Positions 25,650 through 37,050 of a DNA stretch of 64,000 bases are shown piece by piece. A program made the position numbers and the translations under genes. The notes below the pieces were generated by a model. That model saw only the letters and a list, made by a program, of their open reading frames with translations. It did no database searches and was not told where the DNA came from. This stretch comes from UBA6054 sp963975575 (GTDB lineage Bacteria > Planctomycetota > Phycisphaerae > Phycisphaerales > UBA1924), in NCBI GenBank assembly GCA_963975575.1, contig CAXBHL010000004.1:124001-188000 (forward strand), in the 5' to 3' direction. Positions within the stretch are counted from its first letter, which is position 1; the number at the start of each line of letters is the position of its first letter.

Positions 25650-27452
25650 CTACCGGTCGCCGAGCATCCGTTCGACGACGCGCTCGAGGCGGTCGATGCG
25701 GGCCCGCAGGTGCGCGTTCTCGGCGCGCAGTTCGTCGTTGATCCGGCGCAGGTCCGTGTCGAGTTCCTGGATCGCGCCGGTGGCAAGGGCCTCGAAGCCG
25801 GTCATGGTCAGGGCGAGGGCGTCGGGTGCGTCGGGGGTGTCGAACGCCGGACCGGCGGGGCGGACCCACTCGGGCACGACGTGCTGCACGTCCTGGGCGA
25901 TGAAGCCGCGGAGGATGCCGGGCGCGAAGAGCGGGTGGGCGGGGTCGCGGTAGCGGAAGGTGACGGGTCGGAGGGCGGTGATGGTGTCCAGGGCGCCGTG
26001 CATGGGCTGGATGTCGGTCTTGAGGCGTGCGTCGGAGAGGACGGACCACATGCCGCCGCCGGGCTTGAAGGCGTCGCCCTCGACGTTGAGGTCGTCGTCG
26101 AGGGTCACGTTGCCGTCGAGTGCGATCGTTGCTCCGCGGATGGAGACGTCGTCGAAGGCGAAGAGGTTGTAGTCGTGCGTGTCGAGCTCGATGGCGTCGG
26201 CTTCGATGGCGACGATCGGCAGGCCGAACTCGCCGATGTTGACGTGCACGGAGTCGGAGATGGTGGTGCCGGCGAGGCCGTAGATGTTGAGTTCTCCGAG
26301 GGAGCGCACGGTCCCGCCGTTCTCGAACGAAACCAGCTCGTAGGTGAACAGGCCGGTCTTGCCCAGGACCGGCGCCTCGATGCGTATCCACGGGATGACA
26401 TCGGCGCCACCGACGATTTCGAGCGCGTGCAGGGGCGTGGGCGTCCCGATGCCGACTTTGCCCGAGACGTAGACCGTGTCGGCTGCGGTGTTCGTGTTGT
26501 TGCCGAGCAGCGATAGGCCGCCGTTGGAGTACACGCGCAGGGCGGTGTCGCCCTCGACCTGCACGCGGAGGGCGTCCTGCCCGGCGGGGGCGTCGATGTG
26601 GAGCATGTCGGTGGGGGTGGCGTTGATGCCGATGCGCCCGGCGAAGGTGGCCTTGGCCGCACCGCCGGTGACGAGTTCGAGGGAGGTGTGGATGCTCTCG
26701 AGCGCGAAGGTCTCGTTGACGAGCGTCAGGCCGTCGCCGGCGGCGTAGGCGGGCAGGGTGATGGTCGAGGGCTCCCACGCGGCGCCGTTCCAGGCGAGGA
26801 CGTCGCCGTCGGCGGGGGTGCCGATGGCCAGGGGCGTGCCCTGCAGCGCATCGACCGAGAGCGACTCGAAGATGCCGGAGAGGTCGCCGCCGGCGGGTTC
26901 CCCGGCGTTGATGAAGCGGGCATCGGTGAAGCCGAGGTCGAGCAGGAAGTTGCCGCCGAGTTGGTTGAGCCCGAGGCCGGCGCCGTAGGTGGTGTTGTTG
27001 TCGACGCCGTCGGCGAAGTCGGCGGGGACGTTGAGCAGGTCGGTCCAGTCGACGGGGAAGGTCGGCGCGTTGAGCGCGTAGAGCGCGACGGGCGTCGGCG
27101 TGATGAGGGCGCGGGGGGTCAGGGTGGTGTAGGGCGGCTCGGTGCCCTGGCCGTCCCACGCCGGACGGACGGCGATCTCGAGGTGGCGCCCGGAGGGTCC
27201 GAAGACGGGGCCGAAGTCGAGGATGACGGAGAATCGTCCGTCCGGGCCGGGGGTGATGGACTCGAGGTTATCGGGTCCGACCTGGGTGCCGGCGCTCGGG
27301 TTGTTGAAGAGGCGGAAGCGGAAGTCGGTTGGCGTTGTGACCGGCTGGCCCGCGTCGAACAGCTCGCCCTGGTAGGTAAAGGGCGATTGGGCGGCGGCGG
27401 CCGGGGCGAAGGCGACGACGGCCGCGAGGGCGGCGAGCGCGTGACGGAGCAT
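25650..27452 (-). CDS. Secreted fibre-like protein with C-terminal Peptidase_S74 chaperone domain (1)
   Basis: A 600-residue protein. The start at 27452 has GAGGG upstream and gives a clear signal peptide (MLRHALAALAAVVAFAPAAAA). A ~130-residue domain (FTYQGELFDAGQPV ... DGRFSVILDFG) is followed by repetitive beta-helix-like sequence. The C-terminal S74 domain has the catalytic Ser-Lys dyad in SDARLK (S473, K478), then FIAQDVQHVVPEWV and a trimeric-type coiled coil (565-600). S74 domains fold trimeric fibres and cut themselves off. It is a tandem paralogue of the next gene. Confidence 0.85.
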   Translation of the reverse strand: MLRHALAALAAVVAFAPAAAAQSPFTYQGELFDAGQPVTTPTDFRFRLFNNPSAGTQVGPDNLESITPGPDGRFSVILDFGPVFGPSGRHLEIAVRPAWDGQGTEPPYTTLTPRALITPTPVALYALNAPTFPVDWTDLLNVPADFADGVDNNTTYGAGLGLNQLGGNFLLDLGFTDARFINAGEPAGGDLSGIFESLSVDALQGTPLAIGTPADGDVLAWNGAAWEPSTITLPAYAAGDGLTLVNETFALESIHTSLELVTGGAAKATFAGRIGINATPTDMLHIDAPAGQDALRVQVEGDTALRVYSNGGLSLLGNNTNTAADTVYVSGKVGIGTPTPLHALEIVGGADVIPWIRIEAPVLGKTGLFTYELVSFENGGTVRSLGELNIYGLAGTTISDSVHVNIGEFGLPIVAIEADAIELDTHDYNLFAFDDVSIRGATIALDGNVTLDDDLNVEGDAFKPGGGMWSVLSDARLKTDIQPMHGALDTITALRPVTFRYRDPAHPLFAPGILRGFIAQDVQHVVPEWVRPAGPAFDTPDAPDALALTMTGFEALATGAIQELDTDLRRINDELRAENAHLRARIDRLERVVERMLGDR

Positions 27453-27563
27453 GGGGATCCCTCCAATGAGGGATCCATTATGGGGGATCGGGGGGTGCGA
27501 TGGAAGGGCGAATGCCAAGAACGGGGCGTTTGGTGCGATTGCGGCGGGCGGACTTCGCGGGAT

Positions 27564-29618
27564 TTACGGACGCATCAAAGAGGCCTCGAGGCGGTCGAGG
27601 CGGGCTCGGAGTCGCTGGTTTTCCCGGTGCAGCGCGTCGATCTGGGCATCTTTCTCGGCGCGGAGTTCCTGGATGGCATCAACGACCATCGCTTCGTAAC
27701 CGACGGGGTTGAGGTAGAGGTAGCCGTCGGGGCCGGTTTCGACCCACTGCGGCACGACGCGCTGGACCTCCTGTGCGATCAGGCCTGGCACGGTGCCTTC
27801 CACGTAGGAGAAGTGGGCGGGGTCCTTGTAGTTGAAGGTGACGGGGCGGAGCGCGTCGAGGGTATCGAGCGATCCGGCGAGGGGCTCGATGTTGGTCTTG
27901 AGGCGGGCGTCGGAGAAGACGGACCAGAGCCCGCCGCCGGGTTTGCCGGCGTCGCCGTAGCAGTTGAGGGTGAAGGTGAACGCCTTGGCACCCCCGATCG
28001 TGGCGACGCTCGCGACGATGAGGTCGTTGTTGACGGTGAGGTCATCGCCGATGACGGCGTCGTTGCCGGTGAACGTGGAGCCTTCGATGGCGACCGATGT
28101 CGCCGCGTCAATGTCCACGAAGTTGCCGTTGATATCGACCGTCAGACCCGCGTTGAGATCCACGTCCGTGTTGCTTGAGATCGAAGTCGCCTGAGCCGAG
28201 CTCATGAACACGCCAAGATCGGTATCGATGCCCAGGTTGCGGCCAGAGTTGATGAACAGATCGTTCTGTGTGTTCAGACGCAGGGTGTCGCTGCTTTCGA
28301 TTGTGTAATCGGTGTTGGTTTCCATGCGTGCCGGCGCCAGCAGTGTTGAGGCCGAAGCGTTCGTCACGAGCAGACCGTGCTGGTCCGGTGTGTTCGCCGC
28401 GATGTGCAGGCGGTTGTCGGGGGTCGAATCGCCTATGCCGAGGCTCTGGGGGATATAGACGTTGGAGTCGGCGACGGTGGTGTTGTTGGCGCCCAGAGAG
28501 ATGCCGCCGCCGGCGTTGATCCGCAGGCGGGTCGTGCCGTCCTGCTGGATGCGCAGGGCGGACTCGCCCGGCGCGGTGTTGATGTGGAGCCGGTCGGTCG
28601 GGTTGTTGAGGCCGATGGCGACGGGGCCGTCGTCGTTGGTGTTGCCCAGGATGATCGCCCCGCCCTCGGCGTTGAGGTTCAGGTCGGCGGGCTGGTTGTT
28701 GTTGCGGGCCATGATCTCGTTGGTATCGATGGCGATGTTCGGCCCGTTGCCGTAGCCGAGCACCAGGTATCCGTCCTGGCTGTCGGCGGCCACGTCGGCG
28801 CCGGAGAAGACCTGGAGCGTGCCGGTGTTGTTGACCGCTGCGCCGATGCCGAGCTTGGCGGTCGTGTCGATCAGTGTGATCTGCTGCGGGCTGGAGTTGA
28901 CCATGACCTGCCCGGACACCTTGCTGAGCATGGCCCCATCGGTGGCGAGTTGTACGAAACCGACGCCGCCGTTGCTGATGCCGAACTGGTTTCCCGAGAG
29001 CGTCAGCCCGGTGCCGGCGGCGTAGGTGGTGTTGTCGTCCACGCCGTCGGCGAAGGGCGCGGGGATGTCGGTCAGGCCGAGCCAACTGGTCGTGCCCGGA
29101 GGGCCGATGGGCCCTTCCGGTCCCTCGGGCCCGATCGGGCCGGTATCACCCTGCGGCCCCTGGGGCCCGGTCGGGCCGGGGTCGCCCTGCGGGCCCGGGG
29201 GGCCGTCGTCGCCCTGCGGACCGGTGGGTCCCTGCGGGCCTTCGTTGCCCGCGAGGGCGAAGGCCGCGACGGGCGCGGCCGACAGCGGGGTGTCGGGAGT
29301 GAGGACCGTGTACGGATCGGGCGAAAAGTCCGGGCGGACGCCCAGTTCGAGGAAGCGGTCGGTGCCGTTGAAGGGGGAGGGGCCGAAGTCGAGCACGGCC
29401 GCGAAGGCGCCGTCGACGCACTCGATGACCACGAACTCGGTCGGGCCGATCTGCGTGCCCGCGCCGTCGAGCAGGCGAGCGCGGAGCTCGTAGAAGCCCT
29501 GTGCCGGCTGGCCGGCGTCGGTCAGGCGGCCTTGATAGGTGAAGGCGGCGGTGGACTGGGCGTGTGCGACGAAAGCGGGCAGCGACAGGGCGGCCAGCGT
29601 GGCGGTGGTGCGGAGCAT
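27564..29618 (-). CDS. Secreted fibre-like protein with collagen-like stalk and Peptidase_S74 domain (2)
   Basis: A 684-residue paralogue. Signal peptide (1-20), the same N-terminal domain (FTYQGRLTDAGQPAQG), then 16 uninterrupted Gly-X-Y triplets (127-174), which is a short collagen-like triple helix. A long beta-rich repeat region rich in Asn/Asp/Thr follows, with a C-terminal S74 domain (SDARLK, S569 and K574; LIAQEVQRVVPQWV) and a C-terminal coiled coil. Collagen stalk and S74 domain both demand trimerisation. It is expected to be a surface or released fibre. It precedes its paralogue by 111 bp on the same strand. Confidence 0.85.
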   Translation of the reverse strand: MLRTTATLAALSLPAFVAHAQSTAAFTYQGRLTDAGQPAQGFYELRARLLDGAGTQIGPTEFVVIECVDGAFAAVLDFGPSPFNGTDRFLELGVRPDFSPDPYTVLTPDTPLSAAPVAAFALAGNEGPQGPTGPQGDDGPPGPQGDPGPTGPQGPQGDTGPIGPEGPEGPIGPPGTTSWLGLTDIPAPFADGVDDNTTYAAGTGLTLSGNQFGISNGGVGFVQLATDGAMLSKVSGQVMVNSSPQQITLIDTTAKLGIGAAVNNTGTLQVFSGADVAADSQDGYLVLGYGNGPNIAIDTNEIMARNNNQPADLNLNAEGGAIILGNTNDDGPVAIGLNNPTDRLHINTAPGESALRIQQDGTTRLRINAGGGISLGANNTTVADSNVYIPQSLGIGDSTPDNRLHIAANTPDQHGLLVTNASASTLLAPARMETNTDYTIESSDTLRLNTQNDLFINSGRNLGIDTDLGVFMSSAQATSISSNTDVDLNAGLTVDINGNFVDIDAATSVAIEGSTFTGNDAVIGDDLTVNNDLIVASVATIGGAKAFTFTLNCYGDAGKPGGGLWSVFSDARLKTNIEPLAGSLDTLDALRPVTFNYKDPAHFSYVEGTVPGLIAQEVQRVVPQWVETGPDGYLYLNPVGYEAMVVDAIQELRAEKDAQIDALHRENQRLRARLDRLEASLMRP

Positions 29619-29851
29619 GATGGATCCCCTGAGCGAGCGGAACGGCCCCGCCGAGGCGCGGGGGCATATCCCATCATGCAGAATCTGGGCGGGTGGTTCA
29701 AGAGCCGATTTGAGGATTCAGGGGTCTGCCAGGGCGGGTCCAGCGCCACCCAATTGTTCCCGGAGGAGCCGTTCGGCGGCGGGCGGGCCGTTGCGTCACG
29801 GGATGCGGGCGGTCCGGAGAAGGTGCCGGGGTCGCCGGCGCGTTCGTCGGC

Positions 29852-30523
29852 TCATCTGTGCGGGTGCATGTGATTCCGTCGCGGGGGCAACGATCCGATC
29901 ACGCCGCCGATCAAGACGCCGAGAATGACCGCCGGCGCCGTGATCAGGAGCGCGTACATGGCGAGCATCTCGATGCCCCACTCATTGAACGATCGTTCGC
30001 GCTTGCCTTCGATCAGCAACGCGTGAGACCCGCTGACGTCGTAGGTGTAGTACTCCCTCATCCACCCGTCCTGCCGCTTTTGGGGGTAGAGGATGAGTTC
30101 CGCCCGGGTGGTGCCGCCGATTGGCGTGAATGTCACACCGCCGGCTTGATAGTTGTGCTCACCACCGGGAATCGTGCCGTTGAGATAAGTCGGCGGACCC
30201 GGCCCTCTCCATGGACCCAGGGTCGCATCGGTTTCGTTCGACGGGATGAACCTGTGCCCCGGCGGTGCCTCGAAGTCAGGACGGTTCACCTGCTGGAGCG
30301 TTGTGTGATCCAGATCGTCGTACAGAAAAACCCAGAATTCCGCATGCTGCGATGTTGGCTTGTTGATGCTGTAGAGGGTCTCTGAACCCCCGTCGTTCTC
30401 GTGGAATGCGATCCGCCAGCCGATCGCGCAGCCCGCGGGGCAACCGATGGCGAAGAAGACGAAGCAGCCGATCGTTGCGCCGATGAACACCCGGGTGATC
30501 GAGGATGCGGTGCGTGGCTCCAA
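29852..30523 (-). CDS. Hypothetical protein with N- and C-terminal membrane helices
   Basis: A 223-residue protein of no recognised family. One helix near the N-terminus (VFIGATIGCFVFFAIGCPAG), a ~140-residue polar middle (YDDLDHTTLQQVNRPDFEAP, GGTTRAELILYPQKRQDG), and one helix near the C-terminus (YALLITAPAVILGVLIGGVI). The polar part is likely extracytoplasmic. Codon use is less GC-rich than in the neighbours. The 233-bp gap before it (29619-29851) holds nothing recognised. Confidence 0.6.
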   Translation of the reverse strand: MEPRTASSITRVFIGATIGCFVFFAIGCPAGCAIGWRIAFHENDGGSETLYSINKPTSQHAEFWVFLYDDLDHTTLQQVNRPDFEAPPGHRFIPSNETDATLGPWRGPGPPTYLNGTIPGGEHNYQAGGVTFTPIGGTTRAELILYPQKRQDGWMREYYTYDVSGSHALLIEGKRERSFNEWGIEMLAMYALLITAPAVILGVLIGGVIGSLPPRRNHMHPHR

Positions 30524-30577
30524 GTCTTTCCCTCACTACGGGAATCGGGTCCGGATCTCAACCGGTCCAGATGCACT

Positions 30578-31474
30578 CTAACAATCGTAATGGGATTTGA
30601 TTGAACCCGATTTTGAGGTGAAGAAGTACATCGATCCGACGTCGTGCAGCATCATCTCGAACACGCGGATCGGCGTTGTCGAGCCGTCCGGAAGCTGTTC
30701 GAGTGGGAGCGATGGGCAGTTCGTGAACGGCCATGCTTCGCTGCCCTGAAAGGAACTGAGCGTCGCGATCAGGCGGTCCAGACTCGAAGGCTTACCTTGA
30801 ATGAAGTGGCAGTCAGCGCCGATCAACGTCGCTTGGATGCTGCTGACCTGATAGGGTGCTGGAACATTGAGCGACAACAGCCGTTCGTAGCACTCCGGAT
30901 AGGCGACGGTCCGGTGACGAACTCCCTCGGCACAGAATGGCCATTGCGGCATCCATTCGTCGCTGGTCTTTCCTTCATCTAGTTTGACCCATTCGATCGC
31001 GGTGCATTCCGGGTCGAAGTTTGTCTCCTCCACGCGGCGGGCGTAAATGCGCAGAACATCACCGGGTAGGTTGGGCGGGGCGATGTCCTTGGAATCGAGG
31101 AAGCTGATCTGCGCAACGAATGGGATGCGTTCGCCGTCTGGACCCTTGGGCCACGGGACGCGCGAGTTCCGGAATGGATGGCCGCCAATGCGGGTGCCAG
31201 GCCCCTGAGCACACCAGGAGTATTTCCAAAGAAACACATCAACGGGCACCGGGAGGCCAAAGTCGAAGCCGCGATTGATGAGAGCCCAGCGCGTGTGTTC
31301 GACCGAAGCGATGTCCTGCGGGCTTGAGATGGGTCGGCCACCCGGGAGCCAGTCCGGATCGACAGGCCGACCAAACTTCTCGGCGAGTGACCGATACTCG
31401 GCTCGGAAGCTCTCTAGCGTGAAGACGCCCAGCCAATGATCGAGATCAAACGTTTCATGCACAGGCATTGGCAT
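30578..31474 (-). CDS. DUF1963-like (YwqG-type) protein
   Basis: A 298-residue soluble protein. PFVAQISFLDSKDIAPPNLP and a final LHDVGSMYFF are typical of DUF1963 proteins, whose function is unknown. The start at 31474 has GAGGAC close upstream and is preferred over more distal in-frame starts that run through A/T-rich non-coding sequence. Together with the 29.85-kb gene it forms a less GC-rich patch in this window, suggesting later arrival. No operon partner is evident. Confidence 0.65.
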   Translation of the reverse strand: MPMPVHETFDLDHWLGVFTLESFRAEYRSLAEKFGRPVDPDWLPGGRPISSPQDIASVEHTRWALINRGFDFGLPVPVDVFLWKYSWCAQGPGTRIGGHPFRNSRVPWPKGPDGERIPFVAQISFLDSKDIAPPNLPGDVLRIYARRVEETNFDPECTAIEWVKLDEGKTSDEWMPQWPFCAEGVRHRTVAYPECYERLLSLNVPAPYQVSSIQATLIGADCHFIQGKPSSLDRLIATLSSFQGSEAWPFTNCPSLPLEQLPDGSTTPIRVFEMMLHDVGSMYFFTSKSGSIKSHYDC

Positions 31475-31614
31475 GTCCTCGGACACTAGCGTTGTATGGA
31501 GGATATTGGAGAATGTCGGGGGTGTTGAAAAATTAGGAAAGAAGTGAGCGGCGGTCGAGCGGGCGTGCCAGTGGCTACAACCCTTGGCCCCTTCGAGGCC
31601 ATGGGATCGGTGCG

Positions 31615-32625
31615 TTAGACTCTGGTTGCCGCCTCGTGCCGGTTCTGCTCGAACCATGCGATGGTGCGCTTGAGGCCTTCCTCGAAGCCGACCTTGGCCT
31701 GCCAGCCGATGCGCTCCTTGGCTCGGGAGACGTCGAGGCAGCGCCGGGGCTGGCCGTCGGGTTTGGTGGTGTCCCAGCGGATCTTCTGTTCGATGGTGGA
31801 TTCGTCGGCGAACTCCGTCAGGCGGGCGATGAGGTGGACGAGGTCACGGATGGTGATTTCCATGTTCGTGCCCAGGTTGATCGGGTCGGGGCCGTCCATC
31901 TTCTCGGCGGCGGTCAGGATGCCCTCGGCGGCGTCTTCGACGTAGAGGAACTCGCGGGAGGCGCTGCCGGTGCCCCAGACCTCGATGTGGTCGGCGGCGG
32001 CGTCCCGGGCCTCGAGGCACTTGCGGATCAGGGCCGGGATGACGTGGGAGGAGTGCAGGTTGAAGTTGTCGTGCGGGCCGTAGAGATTGACGGGCAGCAC
32101 GTAGACGCCCTTCATGCCGTACTGGAGCTTGTAGGCGTCGAGCATCTGCCATGCGGCCTTTTTGGCGACGCCGTAGGGTGCGTTGGTGATCTCCGGGTAG
32201 CCGTTCCAGAGGTTCTCTTCCTTGAAGGGGACGGGGGTGAGGTTGGGGTAGGCGCAGATGGTGCCGGTCTGGACGAAGGTGCCGCCGCGTTCGACGAGGC
32301 CGTCGAGGCGGGCCTGCTCGATCAGGTGCAGGGCCATGGCCATGTTGGCGTAGAAGTAGCGGCCGGGGTTTTCGCGGTTGGCGCCGATGCCGCCGACCTC
32401 CGCGGCCAGGTGGATGACCATGCTGGCCTTGTCGGGTCCGAAGGCGGTGCGGTAGAGGCGGTGGCAGTCGTCCTGTTCGGTCAGGTCGAAGTCGCGCTTG
32501 CGGGGGACGAAAACCTGGTTGTCAGGCACGCCGCGGGCGCGGAGGCCCTCGAGGACATGGCGTCCGAGGAAGCCCGCGCCGCCGGTGACGATGACGCGCT
32601 GCTTTGGCCAGTTGGTGATGGTCAT
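31615..32625 (-). CDS. fcl: GDP-L-fucose synthase
   Basis: A 336-residue SDR enzyme that epimerises and reduces GDP-4-keto-6-deoxymannose (the Gmd product) to GDP-L-fucose. The nucleotide motif is TGGAGFLGRH (14-23). IHLAAEVGGIGANRENPGRY is the family signature, TICAYP and NAPYGVAKKA provide the Ser/Thr-Tyr-Lys catalytic set, and YVLPVNLYGPHDNF follows. The start at 32625 has AGGAGCAACC upstream. It is monocistronic and 21 kb away from gmd. Confidence 0.95.
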   Translation of the reverse strand: MTITNWPKQRVIVTGGAGFLGRHVLEGLRARGVPDNQVFVPRKRDFDLTEQDDCHRLYRTAFGPDKASMVIHLAAEVGGIGANRENPGRYFYANMAMALHLIEQARLDGLVERGGTFVQTGTICAYPNLTPVPFKEENLWNGYPEITNAPYGVAKKAAWQMLDAYKLQYGMKGVYVLPVNLYGPHDNFNLHSSHVIPALIRKCLEARDAAADHIEVWGTGSASREFLYVEDAAEGILTAAEKMDGPDPINLGTNMEITIRDLVHLIARLTEFADESTIEQKIRWDTTKPDGQPRRCLDVSRAKERIGWQAKVGFEEGLKRTIAWFEQNRHEAATRV

Positions 32626-32706
32626 GGTTGCTCCTGAACGAACGGGGTCCGCGCTGTTTCTGGTCATCGGCCTCGGGCGGGGGTGATTCCGGCGGGATGG
32701 GAGCGG

Positions 32707-34050
32707 ATGATAGAGGTGGAGCGGAACGGTGGGGGGGTTGGTCGGCGCGGGCCGATGGTGAGGATTATGCGAACAGGCGCGTCGGGAGAGCGTGGCAGGG
32801 GTTCCGGGCGCGTGCGGCGTGGGGGGTGGCTGCGGACGCGGCTGATGCCGCTGGTGTCGCGACTGGCGGCCCTGGCCGGCCTGGCGGTGATCGGTCAGTT
32901 TGTGGCCGGGCGGGTGCTGACGGATTCGCAGCACTGGTCGCAGTACCTGTGGTGGATCCCGGCCCTGTGGACGCTGCTGGCGGCGTGGGGATGCTGGGCG
33001 GTGTCGGCGCTCGCGGGGCGGGTGTCGCTGCGGACTGGCGGGCTGATGCTCCGGCCGTTCGTGCTGATCGGGTGCGTGGGGCTGACGGGCTGGGTGGTGG
33101 TCGGTGAATGGCACATGCAGCGGGCGGTGGTGCGTCCGGCGCAGGAGACGCGGGAGCGGACGCTGCGGGTGCTGCACTGGAATCACTCGTCGCAGCCGGA
33201 CATTCTCGGGTCGGGCGAGCTGATCATCGCGGCGGAGGCGGACATCGCGGTGGTGGTCAACAGCCGCAACGGCGACACGCGTCGCGAGATCGTGGGGGCC
33301 ATGTTCGAATCGCTGGCGCCCGCGTCCGCGGAGTCCATCCGCGTGCTGCCGAACATCACGGGCGATCGGATGCCCGGGCACGTGTTCGGGGACTGGCGCG
33401 TAATCGTGGGGTCGCGTGAGCGGATTCTGCGGGCGGAGGTGGTGAGCCTGGCGCGGGTCGATACGGGCGAATCGGAATGGGCGACCGGCGGGGACGCGGG
33501 GGTGGTGGTGTGGTGCGAGATCGAGGCGGGGGAGCGGTTCGCGGAACTGGGGCGGCCGCTGGTGGTGTGGGTGGTGGACCTGCCGAGCGATCCGGGCCTG
33601 AGCCGCGAGAAGGTGATGGCCGGGGCGCGCCGCGCGGTGGAGGCGTGGCGCCAGCCCGCGCAGGAGACGACCAAGGGGGGTTGGTGGCGACCGGTGGGCG
33701 AGCCGGTGGCGGTGCCCGAGCCGGACATCGTGATCGGTGACTTCAACACGCCGCGGGGATCCGCGTCGCTGCAGGAGCTCGCGCCCGGGATGCGGGACGC
33801 GTACGAGGAGGCGGGTTGGGGGCGGGCGCGGTCGTGGCGTCAGGTGCGGGCGGCGGGCCCGGGCACGCCGGGCGGGCCGGTGGTGGGGCGGGCGGTGAAC
33901 CGGGTGACTCGGCTGCTGCTGCCGCTGGCGGACTGGCACATCGACCTGACGCTGCTGGGCGAGCGGTGGAAGGCGACGCGGTACCGCTTGGTGCGCCCGT
34001 CGAGCGGGGCGCACGATGTGCAGGTGGTGGACCTGACGCTGCGGGAATAA
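32707..34050 (+). CDS. Membrane-anchored EEP-fold protein, probably catalytically degenerate
   Basis: About 447 residues. The start is uncertain: ATG at 32707 with GGGAGC just upstream is used; 32755 or 32767 are alternatives. Two to three hydrophobic helices are followed by an EEP-like domain. The Asn strand (RVLHWNHSS) and the GDFN motif (IVIGDFNTP) survive. The metal-binding Glu position reads VVVNS, the His strand reads VVDLPS, and the terminal SDHR is replaced by GAHDVQ. It is divergent from fcl. It is likely an inactive or altered member related to the intact paralogues at 2.3 and 38.1 kb. Confidence 0.65.
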   Translation: MIEVERNGGGVGRRGPMVRIMRTGASGERGRGSGRVRRGGWLRTRLMPLVSRLAALAGLAVIGQFVAGRVLTDSQHWSQYLWWIPALWTLLAAWGCWAVSALAGRVSLRTGGLMLRPFVLIGCVGLTGWVVVGEWHMQRAVVRPAQETRERTLRVLHWNHSSQPDILGSGELIIAAEADIAVVVNSRNGDTRREIVGAMFESLAPASAESIRVLPNITGDRMPGHVFGDWRVIVGSRERILRAEVVSLARVDTGESEWATGGDAGVVVWCEIEAGERFAELGRPLVVWVVDLPSDPGLSREKVMAGARRAVEAWRQPAQETTKGGWWRPVGEPVAVPEPDIVIGDFNTPRGSASLQELAPGMRDAYEEAGWGRARSWRQVRAAGPGTPGGPVVGRAVNRVTRLLLPLADWHIDLTLLGERWKATRYRLVRPSSGAHDVQVVDLTLRE

Positions 34051-34108
34051 GGGGCGGTACCGGGGCGTGCCGTACCGGCAGGCCGATCCGTCAACCGGGG
34101 CGATCGCA

Positions 34109-34127
34109 GCCTGCCGGAGTGGCAGGC
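34109..34127 (+). terminator. Hairpin after the EEP-like gene
   Basis: GCCTGCC GGAGT GGCAGGC is a perfect 7-bp hairpin about 60 nt after the stop codon at 34050. It lacks a T-run, so it is only a possible terminator or leader structure for clpB. Confidence 0.35.
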
Positions 34128-34147
34128 CCCGGGGGCCGTAAGTATCT

Positions 34148-34173
34148 GCAAACGCCGGTTTCGAGGCGTTTGC
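34148..34173. promoter_or_regulatory. Perfect inverted repeat upstream of clpB (candidate heat-shock operator)
   Basis: GCAAACGCC and GGCGTTTGC form a perfect 9-bp inverted repeat with an 8-nt spacer, about 84 nt before the clpB start. The 9-8-9 geometry resembles the CIRCE operator of HrcA, but the sequence is different. It could instead be an mRNA hairpin. Confidence 0.45.
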
Positions 34174-34256
34174 GCCGGTCCGGGCTCCGGCGCGCCGCTT
34201 GCAACAGGAACCGTGTTCCGGGCCCGACCCGCCCGGAGCGGAAGGAGCGGTGTGAT

Positions 34257-36968
<2,712 letters not shown>

Positions 36969-36995
36969 CCGGGGCGGGAAGCGTGTTCCAACCAT

Positions 36996-37030
36996 CGCCC
37001 GGGCGGCTCGGTCCGCCCGGGCGTTTGTGT
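36996..37030 (+). terminator. Intrinsic terminator of clpB
   Basis: A perfect 11-bp stem (CGCCCGGGCGG / CCGCCCGGGCG), 6-nt loop, followed by TTTGTGT, 28 nt past the clpB stop. Confidence 0.8.
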
Positions 37031-37050
37031 GCGCGGAGCATCCTCCGGGC

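Noticed and set aside
32626..34014. N-terminal extension of the fcl frame
   Set aside because: Fcl starts at 32625 behind AGGAGC; the extension is the antisense of the EEP-like gene.
34148..34173. CIRCE element
   Set aside because: The geometry is similar, but the arms do not match TTAGCACTC/GAGTGCTAA; it is reported only as an unassigned inverted repeat.
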